From the NCBI GenBank assembly GCA_024734555.1, contig JANPWX010000076.1:3623448-3687447 (forward strand): a stretch of 64,000 bases of DNA, written 5' to 3'. The position numbers and the translations under genes were made by a program. Shown here piece by piece: positions 11,769-25,904 of this stretch (positions are counted from its first letter, which is position 1; every line of letters begins with the position of its first letter). The notes beneath the pieces were generated by a model. That model searched no databases. It was not told the origin of the DNA and was given only the letters and a program-made list of their open reading frames with translations. Source of the DNA: Trochalopteron elliotii. Its lineage: Eukaryota; Chordata; Aves; Passeriformes; Leiothrichidae.

Positions 11769-13177
11769 TAAATGATATTTGATTAATAACGATAACTGGG
11801 GTAAACCATAATGGGGTAAAATATGGGGTACATGGAAAATACATTGTGAAACAGTATAAAACAAATGGATGCATATTGAAAACTGGTAAAACCCAAAGCA
11901 CACTATTACATCTTTTAAAACCTCAAAATTTACTGTATGTTAGGAAGCACCGGAGTCTGAGTTTCTCTAGCTGTTTCAGATATCCGTATGTCTGTTAACT
12001 TTTGTCAAATTTTGACTTTTTAGTTACAGCATCATATACTTCAAAGAATTAGTCAGGCTTAAAAATCAAAGTTTAGATTCTATTTTTCATTTCACATAAA
12101 ACTTGGAAGGGTTAAAATGCAATATATGGCTTTGGCAGATCATAAGGTTGGTGTTCAAACATTAGCACAAGTAATTTGTGAAAAATAACTAGCTTTAGAC
12201 AACAGAACACTTTAGACAAATACTGAACAATTCATGTTGATTTATGCCTGTTGCTGACTACCGTGTTGTACAATGTTTTTAAGAAGTAACTGTGTGTTCC
12301 AATAGTTTAGAAGAATATATATCAGCAAAATAAAGGTCCTATAGGAACAATACCTTGTTGAGGCTGGAAAGAGTGGTTTTCAGATAGTTATTCTGTTGTT
12401 TACCAAGTTCCCCTTGGAGAAACCAGTTACATTCAAAGTAATGCAAGGCTTATTCATCCTGTTCATGCCAGAGTAAAAAAGCCCTTTTACTTCAGAGACC
12501 ATTAACAGAATTTCACTGTTGGTCACAGGACTGGATTTCTCATGTCCCTTTTCAAATATTTTAAAAGCTATGATATGTACAGAAAAGAGCAGGTAAGTAA
12601 ATAGAGAAAAGAATAGGTGAGTAAATAAATAAACTTTCTGGCAGTGTGAGTTATGAATAGGATATGTTATGCATGAAGTCACTCAAATTTTGTGGTAAAA
12701 AATAATTTTGCAATACTTCTTTGTAATGACATCAACTTTAAGTTGATGACCAATCAGTATCCTTTACCTAGGATACTAGGAAGACCATGAGAGAAAAGAA
12801 TTTGTCATACCTGCTTGTCTGGTATATCACCAAGAAGATGAGCCCAGAGTGAACAAAACAATAAAACAAAACAAAATATCCAGGCTTTAACCACTATATA
12901 AAGATTAAATAGACAGCATTTGTCAAGTGACATGGAAACTCTCCTTGAACCTCTCTGCAATGTGGCTTCCGATGCCTGGGGTTTTAGCTGGTGCCTGCAG
13001 ATTCTTGCTCATATAAATCAAGAGAAGATTTTTTTGGAAAGAAACATTTTGGGTCTTTAATTCAACTTCCGCAGTCATCTGTTTTTCAATTTGTTTAAAG
13101 TACCTGCAGACTAATTTAAGTTAAACAATATATACTGCTGATTTACTTCTGCAGAGATTGCTTCCTCATCATGTCTC
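11769..13177. other. AT-rich non-coding stretch
   Basis: No repeat or exon recognised. The minus-strand frame at 12380-12682 has chance-like composition. Confidence 0.5.
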
Positions 13178-13722
13178 TCACAGGATCCTTCTGGACAAAA
13201 TGTCCAGCATTGACCTGGATAAGCACATTGTGAAATGGGTAAGCAGCTAGCTCAGGGGTGAGATGCAAAGAATTGTAGAGAATGGGCTGACATCAGACTG
13301 GCAAACTCTCACTGCTGGGGTTCCACAGGGCTCCATCTTGGGCCCTGTGCTTTTCAGTGTCCTCATAAATGGACTGGATGGGATACCAAGCAAGTTTGCA
13401 GAAGATACAGATCTAGGAGGAGCTGTTAATTCTCTCAAAGGCAGGGAGGCCCTGCAGGGAGATCTCAACAAGTTAGAGGGCTGGACAATCACTAACCATA
13501 CAAAGTTCAACAAGAGAAAGTGCCAGATTCTGCACTTGGGATGGGCGACCCTGGATGAATGTACAGACTGGAGAATGAGATGCTGGAAAGCAATGCTGTG
13601 GAAAGGAATCTGAGGGTCCTTGTTGACAGAAAGTTGAACATGAGCCAGCAGTGCCCTGGCAGCCAGAAGGGCCAACCCTGTCCTGGAGGCATCAGTCATA
13701 GCATAGCATCACCAGCAGGGTG
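13178..13722 (+). mobile_element. CR1 retrotransposon, ORF2 RT fragment with mutated active site
   Basis: The plus strand encodes the central CR1 reverse transcriptase. A segment like 'LLEKLAAHGLDR..WVKNW' (13187-13260) leads into an open frame at 13263-13613 with 'GVPQGSILGPVLFSVLIN', then 'KFAEDTDLGGAVNSLKGR', then 'KFNKRKCQILHLG'. In active CR1 the catalytic box is FADDT; here it is FAEDT, so one catalytic aspartate has become glutamate. The frame is lost after 13613, and nucleotide similarity continues through 'ttgacagaaagttgaacatg' to about 13720. The element lacks its 3' UTR. It is a dead copy that happens to keep about 116 codons open. The 150-codon minus-strand frame here is its antisense shadow. 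Confidence 0.92.
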
Positions 13723-16448
13723 AGGGAGGGGATTTTTTCCCTCCTTTTTTTCGCTATGATATTTTACTAAAAATAGTTTTATTGCAAACATATAATCATC
13801 ATTGAACAAAATTTTTATTCCCTCCATTCCTTTCTACATAATATCTTGCTATAACTTAGTTCACCATTAAAATGAAGTGTGTGTACATATGAAAGTGAAT
13901 TTGTAAATCTTCTGAATTATACTGGCTGAAAAAGGCAAACACAAATCAAAGGTAGTTCCTAAAGATAAAGCTGACATTAAAAAATTAATGTTTGCAACTG
14001 AAATGATATGAGGCCATCTTACATTGTACTCCATTACATGCAGATACAACAGCAAGGATTGTTTTATATCATTTTATACACAAAATGAAATGTCACAATA
14101 CTATGAATAATCTGTTTGATACAATTGTTAATCCAATCTTCTACTCCACAGAAATATTTTTTTTCACCCAATTATTAATCAATCCTTACTGTAATGAATT
14201 GGTAATCAACAGGGAAATTCATGTTTATACATCTTCAAAGCACAGCAAGTTTTCATTTCCCAGTAGATAATATGTATATATACATTCATTTAATCAAACT
14301 TCTAGGGCACTAAGTACATAGACAGTCAAGACAATAGGAAAATATAGATTATACCCTTCAGTCATGACTCAGTTGAGCATTGTAAGTGGCAAAATCTATG
14401 CAAGCAGGCCTGGTTGAAAGGTCTAGGCCAAATTGATAACAGCACTGATTTGATAACTCAGCAGTGATATGGGCTCTACTTCTAAGGTTGGACATATAAA
14501 TAAGGCACTGACCCATGTATATATCTTAAGCAGCTACCAGGTACTGGCAATATAAATATCTAAATTTAATTGCTTTTTAGCAGATGAATACCTGCAATTT
14601 TGAAAAAAATTCAAGTCCCTGGGTGATGACAGATATACATACATCCCAAAAGAGATTCTTTCTTACTAAGACATCAAGAAGAATCTGGGACAAACCTGGC
14701 AAAATTTGGTCAAAAGACATATCCTGTGTCCATTGTAATCATATGGAATCTCTTTTGTAATAATTCTATCAACATTATGTCATGTTGGAGTAGGGAAACT
14801 GTCCTTTCCAAAGTGGTGATCACCAGGATCCTTAGTAACTGCTTAACTTCTTTTGTCTTTTCTAGAGGAACAAATGTCAGAGTACATATGTACAGATTTA
14901 ATCACAGTCTGTACAGTATTTTCTATGACATGATATTCAATCAGAAAACATGAATACAGAACTGGTCATGTTATATGGCAGGGTTTTTTTCTGCAGGAGG
15001 TGTTGAAGGAGGTGGAGTATTAATGAATTCTTATGAAGTTTTTCCTTAGAAAATAGGACAAAATCTTCAGCTCTATGAAACCCAACCTGAACTTTATAGA
15101 CATCAGAGATAAGAAACTGACCAAAGTTTTAAACAGGATACAGTAGTTTTTCCCTTGCTTACTTCATCTACAAATACATCTGCAGCTGTAGTTGTATCCG
15201 TGGGAAGTAATTGACTGAAAAATCCTGAAATTATCTTGGAAAGAAAAAAGACAAGAATAAAATAAAACTTTAAAAAGGAAACAATAAAATAGCAGCTATC
15301 TCCCCACCAACCAATAAGAAGGAATCACAGGCTCTCCTAGGTGCTCTGGTTTTTTGGAGAATGCAAATTCCAAAGTACAGTCAGACTGTATGCCTTTCTC
15401 TCAAGTGAACCAGAAGATATGATATTAAGCAGTGTCCTGAAAAATATCAAGTTTTGAACAAATTAAACAGGAGATCATTTGTGCAGTAGCCCTTGGGCCA
15501 GTTTGTACAGAACAAGATGCAAAAAATGTGCTCTATGCTGCAGCTGGGAAAAATGGTCCTTCACGGAGTTTTTGGCAAAAAGTACCCAGGGAGACTTGAG
15601 GATAGTTCCTGGGGGGTTGGAGTAAGAGATACATAGAATCTGAGGCCTGTTGACCCTCAAATTAAAAAGAGATACTGTCATCTTACAGAGGGGTTTGAGC
15701 CACTTCAGGAGTGATTGGCATCAAAGCACAGCCTCTCCTGATATCTTGACTGCTATTGCTGGTCAGGATGTCAAAAGGGGAAGTCCCTTCCACATGTTAT
15801 GCCACTGGTGCTGCGTGGAGTAAGCGTCTCGCTTGATCACCATGCAAGCTTGAATAGTAAACTTTATGGAAAATCCTACTTCTGTGACAATTTTGCAGAT
15901 GGTAAGAAGGGGCTCTGGATGCAAAAGTCAAATTTAGGTTTCTAAGGTTGCAACAGAATGGAAAAGGCCCCTGTCACATCAAACACTTGGGACCCTTCTA
16001 CAGCATTGTTTTTTCCCTCTCCAGCTTGAACATAAACGGCATGTCTGTGAGGCAAGAAGATGAAACAGTCATTGACTAGACAGGACAGACAGAGGTCTGT
16101 CCTTTTGTCTGAGCCAACCTTCTAGATCTTGTTCTGGCTTCTGTGTGTAGGACCCAGCAACAGTTGCCTGGAAGTGTAGCTGGCAGCTATAGCACACAGA
16201 CAATTGTCTATAGTTCACATGCATGTTTTGCATTCAGTTAAAGACTTCATTTTGCTTTGAATTGATTCATTTCTTCAGACTGTTCAGTGAAGAACTAATG
16301 GTACATTTCATGCAAATTAAAATAATGTAGATTTGTTCATAAGAACTTCTCTGTGAATCAAGACAAATCTCTAAATAATGCACTTGGGGCAGCCACTTGA
16401 AACAGTTTCAAAAAAAACCCATAGATGTGAATATATAAGAGAATTCTT

Positions 16449-16508
16449 TGGGTGTTGTTTTGGTTTTGGGTTTTGGTTTTGTTTTTTTTGTTTTGTTTTG
16501 TTTTTTTC
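16449..16508. repeat. T/G-rich low-complexity tract
   Basis: Irregular GTTTT/GGTTTT units. They give spurious Phe- and Gly-rich frames on the plus strand and Lys/Thr/Pro-rich frames on the minus strand. Confidence 0.9.
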
Positions 16509-18312
16509 CCATATGGCTGGAGTATTTATCTCCAGTTATAAAGAATGCATACAATGTCAGGTCATTGTGTAAAGTTATGTTGAACAGTTCTAAAAAATCA
16601 AGAGTAAAATATGTTAGCAGTATATACATATAATAATAATAATTTAAAAAAAAAAATTGGGAAAATACAAGAAAAAGCTGGACCTTTTTGGAATAGTTCT
16701 GTAGGGCATTTTCATTCAAAATCATGGAATGAAATAAGAAACCATCTTCCGTCTTTATTTTATTCATCCTTATTACCTTTTTTGGTACTCCATATTACTT
16801 CTGGTTTATGTATTAATTTCAGCACTGTCTGTTAAGGTATATCTCTCTATGTCTGTCTGAGTTTCAAGTTTAATGACTATTTCTGTGCTGTCATGATAAT
16901 TTTGTGGTCTAGCTAACTTTGCAGTAATGGCTGCAAAATAGCTTAGAATTTGTCTTCAGCTGCCTGAACATCCTGAGGAAAATATATTTACCAAGAAAAT
17001 AACAAGACTGCCAAACCACCAATGAAACCACCAACGAATGTCACCAAATGTCACCAAACATAAAAATAATAGACTTAATTTATTAATGTAATTTCTTAAT
17101 GTAATTCCAAGAAACTCTCATCCCAAATAAATACCCTTATGAAATCCCTTCAAAAGGCTGTCTTCTGTCTGACCACATAGCTGTCATGGAAAAGAAAATG
17201 TGGTTGTTCAGGCACAACTTCCTTTGGTTTCCCCATACTGACTACTCTCATTTCAGTATAGACAATTCATGTATTTTGGAAGTATTATGCCCTAATTTTC
17301 ACTCCGGACTCCTTCTTGGATCTACAGGACTATGCAGTTTAGTGATTATCAATATCTCCTTCCCCTTTTAAAAGGACAGATGTGTTTTCTGTACCTTATT
17401 CTAAACCTCTGTTGAAGGATACCAGGAAAGTGATGACTAAAGAAGAGTTGTTTCAATAGCCTGGAATATCACAGTCTGGACAAAGGTATAAGGAAAACTA
17501 GAGTTTCAAGACAGCATGATCAGGAGACACAGTGAAAAATAAGTTTGTTTAGCTAAGATCAAAATGATATAAAAATAAATAAAACTCATTAAAGTGAACT
17601 TTATAATGCTGCACAATTTCCAGCCTTCACAGAGGTAGCGTAACCTCCAAACAGTTTTGTGTGCTTATGTTAAGCAATAACAATTGAATCTTTACCTTTG
17701 AATTTGAGACACTGAACTGAAGCATTTCCTCTACAGTCAAAGAAATATGGTTGTCTCAGATATCAAGTAAAATAATCATATTAAAGGCATTGGCAAAATT
17801 CTGAGGCATGATTTCAATTAACCAGTCTATGAGACTACCTAGTTTATCTGGGATGAAGACTTTGTAAGGATATGGAAGCATGTGAAATTATTTTTGTGAA
17901 CATATGTCGACTTCAAAGCAGCCCTTTATCTGAAGACATGCTATTTTTTCTCGTATCTTCTTTTGCAATCTAAATTTATTACCTTCCTGTTCAGTAGCTA
18001 TTTAACTTCCTTAGCAATATATATTTGAAGAGAAGAGAAAGAGATAGAGAGAAATTTATATGTTGGAATAAGAACTGGAACTGTGAGCGGGTTTATAAAT
18101 CATAAAAATTATGTTACCTTAGTATTTTTTTTCCTGTATATCCATAGTTTTGTTCTGTATAGGAGCAAAATATCTGCCCTGATCTATCTGTGAAGTTACT
18201 GTTATAATGGAAACTGGGCTGCCCTTCCATAGTTACTGTGTTAATGCTTTCAGGGTTGAATAAAAAGACAATTATATATATTTTTCAAAATAAAAACAGA
18301 AGTGAAAATTCT

Positions 18313-18329
18313 ACACACACACACACACA
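18313..18329. repeat. (AC)8 dinucleotide microsatellite
   Basis: Short uninterrupted AC run. Confidence 0.95.
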
Positions 18330-21054
18330 AAATTGTCTTTACCAGGTACTGTGAGACAAAAGAAATTAGTACTAAAAATTTAATAAAGAGCTGATAAAAT
18401 AGGAGGAGAAACTGAAACTCCAAACCAGGATTTATTCAACCACTTAGAAATATGGACAACATCAAAAGGAGCATCTGCAGTACAGTACACTAATGTGGAG
18501 AATTTAGAGATCATCAGGAACTTGGTTTTGTCATATTTTGCTTGACACGGGATGTCAAGCAATTCATCATCACACTGCAGCACCAGTGAAGTCCTTGAGG
18601 AAGATGTAGGACTGCTGACTCATATATTCTTCTGAGAGCTCTCTGGAGGACTCTGGTATAAATACTGGACACATCCAGCTTGTGTAGCCCATGGTTCTCC
18701 CTGGCAAAACTTGTCAGATATCCACTGAACCAAATTCTATTCCAGGTACTTTATTGACTACATTTCTATGATCCGCATCTATAAAGGCACTGAAGTTTGT
18801 GACACTCCTTAGTTTTATCTCTCTTTTTTGATGGTGGTTAGGTTCTTGAATGCCAGCAGGAGATCTGATATATGCACTACCAGAAAATAACAGCCTTTGA
18901 ACAAGATGAGAACTCACTGCTTTACATTTTGCCAGCTTGCAACATATTCAGGAACTTCTTATCAGAACTCAGTAAGCACAGTGTGAAACCTTGTATTTTT
19001 AAAAAATGATAAAATTTCTCACAAGGTCCTCCTCTACACCCTCCCCCTCAATAAAAGAAAAAAAGCAAATGTCTTTTGATTAACAGATATTTCTTTCAGC
19101 CCATGCTACATGTACTATATATAGGGACTTCTTATTTGTCTTCCTTGGCAAAACTGCTAGTTTAATGATATCATTGTTTATTTTCTTTGAGAATTATTTC
19201 CTCCCTAGAATAAATATTGAGGTATAAAATGCTGATGTCACTATAAAGCATGAAAGAGATACGGCAGATCTGGGAAAAAATCCAAAGTGCTTCAGACTGA
19301 CTTTTCTGCCAACCTCAGGCTTTTTTTACCCAACATTCTCAGTCCTCAAAAACACAGAGACATCTTCAGAGATAATGCAGGCATAATCTGCAAATATTGG
19401 ACTTGTGTGATTGAAATGCAATATGTCAGCTCCTTTTGTCACAATAGAAAAAAACTCTATCCAAAATTCACTTTTAAATTATTATGTAGCCATTTTTATC
19501 TAAAACCGTAATTTTGTAGTTATTTATTTTCCCCCATTAGTACTAGATATTTATGTCTTTCCCAGCACTGTGCATATTTCAAGGAATGTGTGTATGAGAA
19601 ACACATTTTTGCAAGTACTTTTTCTTTATAAAAGGGCTTCAAGGTGCAATCAGCAAAGCTACATGCAGAAAGCAGTCAGACATTTAAATTCTACCATTAG
19701 TAACAAAAGCACTTTCAAGCAGGTGTCTCCATGGAGAAACCTGAAATGGGTTGGATTCTGCTACTTTCCCTGTAAGTCACGTAGCAAGAGAAAATTTCAG
19801 ATTTTAAGCTAACCTAGCTGACATAGAAAATGAGAAATGGTTAGATTGATTCTAAAGTGAGGACTTATTTTTCTAGCTTTATCAAACTAATGGAGGGAAA
19901 AAATGAATACATAGTTACTTGTGACATTAAGAAATTGCTCAATAAATGGACAAAATATAAATTCTCAAGTTCCATGAGGGGGAAAATGGAAAAAGAATTT
20001 TGAGAGAAATATAATTCTGTAGAGCACAGTTCTGTACTGTGGATTTATAAGAGGTTTGGAGTTGTTTGTAGTTCTCACTACCTTTCTTCTAAAGGTCTTC
20101 TGCTCAGAGATGTCTTAACAACCTACCAGGAGTTCATGGAAGCACTGCTGATATCTCTCCTAGGCTGGCCTTAGTAGTCACTTCTTGAAGTGGTAGCATT
20201 TATTTAGTATGCAGCCAAGACGCACTTTCAGGAAGATGTTTGCTGCTTCTGAATATGAACATGCATTTTTAGTCAGAAAGGATTTTCTTTCTCATGCAGA
20301 TCAGGTCAGGGCATTGATTTGAGGTAAAGCATACAGTAGCTTGTAGAGAGGGGAGAGGGAGAAATGCAGGCCATCCTTTGCTAAAGGAGGTACCCCCATC
20401 ACTCCAGCTTTTGTATTCAGAGGGATTTCATCCATATTTGCAAGGGACCTCCTGCTGGCACAAGATTGTACATTCTAAAATCCCATGTATGCAGTGAGTA
20501 CCAGGTACACTGAAGCGTATCTATCTGTGCTCCTGGCATTTTGTGTTGACTGGGTTAAGCGGCTGAAAGCAGGCTCCTGAGACAGTCCCCTGAGAGAACT
20601 CAGTGCCTTGCTTAAACTGAATTGATCTACCAAGGCCACTGGTAGATAACTGCAATAACCTCACTAAACAATTGTGAGAAACTATCAGGCTGACTAGGGC
20701 TGATACTTATTTTCTGTTATTGCTAAACATCATACCTACTTAATTTGGTCTCTGAACCCTCCAACCATAAAATCAAATGATGTTTTCATCATCCTTACTT
20801 CAGTCACTGGTGGAAAAAACTAGTCATGTGTATATTTTTAAAGGTTTAGAGGTCTGGTTTAGTTCCATAAACAAAAGTGTGTACATTTCTTTGCCAAGTC
20901 AATCTGAACATAATAAATGAGTATTTAGGAAAGTGATATCTGAATGGAAAAGATTAGATTTGTTCTTTCTTAGTTTCTTTATATTGAACAACAGCGAATA
21001 CAGGCATTTTCTTACCTTCTATTTGAGTTTTAAATTGGAAAATCATGACTTTCA

Positions 21055-21103
21055 TAGTGAACCAGTGGCAACTAGCGGAACATAGGCAACTAGTGAACCA
21101 GTG
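21055..21103. repeat. 36-bp partial tandem duplication
   Basis: The 13-mer 'tagtgaaccagtg' occurs at 21055-21067 and again at 21091-21103, and 'ggcaactag' is also repeated between and across the copies. This suggests a small local duplication. Confidence 0.75.
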
Positions 21104-24100
21104 AAGTAACAATATCATAACAGCAAAAGAGTAAAATTTGAATTGCAAAGTAAAAAAATCAGTCATGAAGTCAAAATGTAAGGGGTTTTTTTGTTTGTTT
21201 TCAGGTGCCCTTAAATACATTTTGGAGATTAAAAATGTCATGAAAACATTTAGTACTCCAACTGTTCCTTTAAACAGATGAAACTTTAAATGTACTGTTC
21301 TGAAGCTTGTAAGACCTTCTAAGAAGACAACAAAATAGCAGAGATGATTTGCATTCCTGATATATTTTAGGGATTAAAAGCTGAAAAAACCTAATATTTT
21401 CTTTTAAAATTTTGCATTTTCCAAAACTGATATAAAGAACTTTCAAAGGAAACAGAGCTACTTACAGTCATAAACTTTGATAAGTCTACTTTCATATTCT
21501 TTATCTGGGAAATCAGATTGGGAAACTCCCTTCAACAGAGTGTAACAGAACAGACTGCAGTAATCAGACAGGTCAGACAAGCAGCCTGATTATACTTGAC
21601 TAGCTCTTTTTACACCCCAGCCCACCTCCCATTCTTTCTCCTGCCCACCTTTATCTCTGCCCTCATCTTTTCCTAAATATAGAAGCTACTCCTAGTTACT
21701 TGTTTGCCATTGGTCTCATTTTTGGTACCAGAAGAAACTGAATTTGGTATATCTACCTAGATAATATTCTCCTTTTGCGGTTTTGCTAATAGATAATTCT
21801 GTTCTTATCAGATTCTCCTCTCCAAAATGTCCTTAACATTCTGTTAAATTATCTGTGAAATTTTGCCATCACTCATAATCCCCCTGAACCATCTGTGAAA
21901 TCGGCCATACCTCAAGGCACTATCTACAACTTGCATGAACTTCTGACCCTCTTATTGCCAGCAGTTTCTTACTCCAAATCCAGTAGTTTCTCATGGTCTT
22001 TACATTTGTCTGAACCTCAGCCTGCTAACATGAAGATATCTAAATCAGGGTCTGAAAGCTCATCCCTAGTAACTGATGGCTGAATTGCCAATCAACTGTT
22101 TTGACATCACAGAATCTTCACTGATTATAAAAGAGGACAAATGTGGTCATCTGCACTTGGACCCTCTCAAATTGAATCTTACCCTTTGCAACATTATTTG
22201 AAAATCTCTATCACCCTCAACACCCATAAATACTGAGGGAGTGAACAAAATCGAAGTCCTGAAAGGCTCCATATACTGCAGAGATGCAAAAGGCCTTGTG
22301 CACATTTAATTCTGAATCACACTGTATTTATATGAACCTCAGTCCTTGAAGCAAATTTTCCACCAACCCATCTCAACTCACACTGTTCAGCTCTACATAC
22401 AGACTATTTTTTTCATTTGGCTTTCTCTAACCTCTGTCTCCGGAGATCAGTTTTCTCATAATCTATTTTTTCAAATCTTAAAGTACAAGAACTCCTGAAC
22501 TAAAACCTCTTTTCCTCAAGTGGGCCACAGACTACCTTTACAGTAGTAACTTATATGTTCCTTGCTGAGTCCCAGGGCACTGAGTACAACTGGTAAAAAG
22601 CAGCCTATATCAATGTTAGTAAAATGTTTTAGCCTCCAGAAGAGCATGGCTGCATGCTAAATGCATTGCAAATTCTCCACAGTCTTGTAGCTCCCAAACT
22701 TCATCCAGAAATCATTTTTGAGACTTCTAGTTTACACAGATTGAAAACATGAGATGTCCTTAGCAGTTTAGCTGCAGAGATGATTGAGTTTCAGCACCCA
22801 GGAGTATTTCAGGCACTGTTTAATCTACAAGTAGAGCAACAGCCATATGGTCTCCAACAAGAAGTGCCTCATCATTCAGTCTTGTTAAACTGACATGTAA
22901 AACTGCTTACACTGACCAGGAAAACCTGGAGCTGTCTGACCTCTTGTTTCAGAGAAGTGTCTGGAAGATTAGGATAATCTTCAGCACCTATACATGATTA
23001 GAGAGACGTAAAATGACAATATAAATGTAGCAAGCACAGGAAAAATGCAAAAGGGAAGGGGAAACTCCTTTTCTATGCATGATAAAAAAACCAAGCATGC
23101 TCTGAAACTAATCTCCTGAAAAGACTAAGAAAGTTGCTGAAGACATTTTTTCACCTTCCTCCATCAACTGAAGTTTGAATAATTAGAGGAATACAAAAAC
23201 ACTTTGAGCTCTAAACTTTACCAGCAATTTGTTTAGCTTTGATGCACACATTCGAAACAGCATATTGAAAATGAAAGATGAGCTTTCTATTTTTCAAAAG
23301 AAGAATGTGGCATATGTATCTCTGTTTAGTCAAAGTATGTGTAATCTAAGCAGTTACATATCTGTCACCAATTTGTCTGTCATATAACTCACGTAAAATA
23401 AACAGTACTATATCGGTGGATATCAGCACCATAAGTCTGCTGACTGAAAGCCCCATACTAATGTGGTATTGACTTCCAGTATTTAATAGAGCTTATTTTA
23501 CTTTAAGCATGTTCTACATCTGTAAAATAACTTGGTTTCTTGGGTCACTCCTGGGTCTCTGATTGTTTGAAAGGCATGTATTTTCATTTACAAAAAGAAG
23601 ACTTTTAGAATGATTGAATGAGTTCTTTATGCAAGGAAAATATTGCATGGTAGTGGGACAGTAAACACTCATTACAGAAACACAGACATCATCTTGCCAA
23701 CCATCTCTGTGTCTGCTCTAATCTTTCAGCATAGGGGATGCAACATATATGTCTTCATAATACAGAAATACTGCTCTTGTGAACATTAGTCTATTTCCAC
23801 ATTTGTCAGGTAAATCACTACACAGAATAGCAATCACATTTTGGGGAAGAGCACACAGACTCTAGAAGAAACCTGGATCAAGTACCCTGCAGACTGTTCA
23901 GTAGAATGCTGGATATTAGCCGCATTTTAAGACATGGAGCCACAAATCTCAAGGCATCAATCCATAGAATAGAAGTGTAGTCACAATACTGTGAAGTAAA
24001 ATATATATGGTTTACCTCCAGTGACAATGCAAGAAATTGTTCCTAATAATCTGCCAGGCTGGCATTTATGGTCTAGCAAGATATCAGATGTATTAAGCTT

Positions 24101-25117
24101 TCCTTTTTTCTTTCAGTTGGAACAAGACATATATTTAAATCAGTGGTTCAAGTCTGCTTCTGTATCAAAACCCTTTATCTAAATATGTATCAGACTCTTA
24201 ATTAAAAAAATCCAAAAGCATCTGAAAATTTGTGTCATCAAAAATGCATCTTAAAAAACTTAATTACCATCCTGACAAATTTAAAAGCATTTTTTTCATA
24301 AGACTGTGCATTAAATGAAACTGATTTTCATCTTTTCCTTACAAAATACTACATTGTGTTTGTATTTTTGGAAATTCATAAAAGCAATAGTCCTTATTTT
24401 TTTGCTTTTTAGGTAACGCATACATTTTTTTGAAACCATGAGATCTATTTTTTCTGTAAGACTGTATGCCTCAGGTGTTTTGGGTTATTTTTCACCATTT
24501 TATGGATTTTTACACCTTATTCACATAACATGAAATGAACATATACACTAACAATGTTGGTCACTGAGAAAGTCTTGAACCCTACAGAAAAAAACTATCT
24601 TTTTGGATGTTGAACATGAGATGACAACTGGCAGAGAAGCCAAGATTTACTTTTCTGTCCTGTTGAAAATCCAAGTAAATATAAATAAGCAGACTTCCAA
24701 TTATCTTGCACTTTTAATAGTTAAATGTCATAAAGTTATTTTGTGTTTTTTAGTTTTTTTCTCTGTCTAAAATCAAGTCTATCAAGTCTCAGCTCTCAAC
24801 ACATTTGTAATCAGAAGGGGAGAGGTAAACCCTAAACACCTATTGCACCTTGGCCTTTCTTGTTCTCACCAAATAGACGTGATTTGTTTTGATAATTCAC
24901 TGGAAGCAGGAGGGAAGAAGGTTGTCATTGTTAGTATTTTAAGAAATCTTGGAAAGTCCTCACACTTTTCTAAATAAAGGGACTTCAGATGAGATTCAGC
25001 CTATGAAGGAAGAATATTGAGAATTGAACTCTCCTATGCCTTGTCAGACCACACACAATATTTTAACCTCAACCCAATTTTCTTACTAATTTATCTTGCA
25101 GCCAACCAATACCTTTT

Positions 25118-25168
25118 ACTCTTTTTTTTTCTTTTTCTCCTTTTCTTTCCTTTATTTTTTTTTTTTTG
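25118..25168. repeat. Poly-pyrimidine, T-rich low-complexity tract
   Basis: A run of T with scattered C. It produces the Leu/Phe-rich end of the open frame at 25017-25208, which is not a gene. Confidence 0.9.
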
Positions 25169-25904
25169 TGATACTCTTTTCAGTGAGAAAAGTTTTATTG
25201 GGTTTTAGAAATTTCATACTTATATAAATATTATTTACTTACTTTTATGTAGCATAAATGACTCAGTTAAATATTTCAGACAAAAAACCTCTCAGAAAGA
25301 GAATTTGTTTAGACATTTTTCAAGCTTTAAGTGGATGACACAGATTCATAAAGTTGATCTTAAAAGACCAGCAGAAATATATCAGATGTTATCTATAACA
25401 AAAGGTACTGTAGAATCTGCTGCCTGCTTCAGGTGATAAATTCCAAAGACAGATCATGGCATAGCATTCAAAGTATGAATGTGAAGTGATACTACGTTTG
25501 TATAGACTTCTATTTATATTCTTTATTTATATCAAAATATATGAGAGATGAAGTTAACTCACAGCTTTGTCTTTGAATAGATGAGAAGAGATTAATTCCT
25601 GTAACAAGCTAAAGCAAAGCCATTCAAATGCCTATTGACATTTCCCAGATTGCAAAGGAACAGATACGCAAAAATGTAAAGACAAATACTTCTGATTCTA
25701 AATTAATATTCAAAGCCTATCTGATCTTGTTTATTAGTCAGAAATTACTCCACACATTCTCAGTAATTTATTGTAGTGATGTACAGCCAGCTGATATGTG
25801 AAAACATTTCTCACATAGATATTCTCTTTAAAACCGAAATGCTTCAGTGCAGCCTATTAAAATATTGTTGTACTGTGCCTTTCCCTACAGCTGTATACCC
25901 TGTG

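Larger units (their letters stand above)
13723..25904. other. 12-kb stretch without recognisable transposons
   Basis: This AT-rich stretch holds short simple repeats (listed separately) but no CR1, LTR or SINE that I can recognise and no exon-like frame. Slightly GC-richer patches occur at 15470-16200 and 20340-20690 without a recognisable identity. The many open frames of 60-120 codons have the Phe/Leu/Ser/Cys/Tyr-rich composition of chance translation of AT-rich DNA. Confidence 0.5.

Noticed and set aside
13247..13699. 150-codon minus-strand frame
   Set aside because: Lies antisense to the CR1 reverse-transcriptase remnant; composition and position explain it as a shadow.
16408..16767. 119-codon minus-strand frame
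   Set aside because: The Lys/Thr/Pro-rich part comes from the T/G-rich low-complexity tract and the rest is chance-like.
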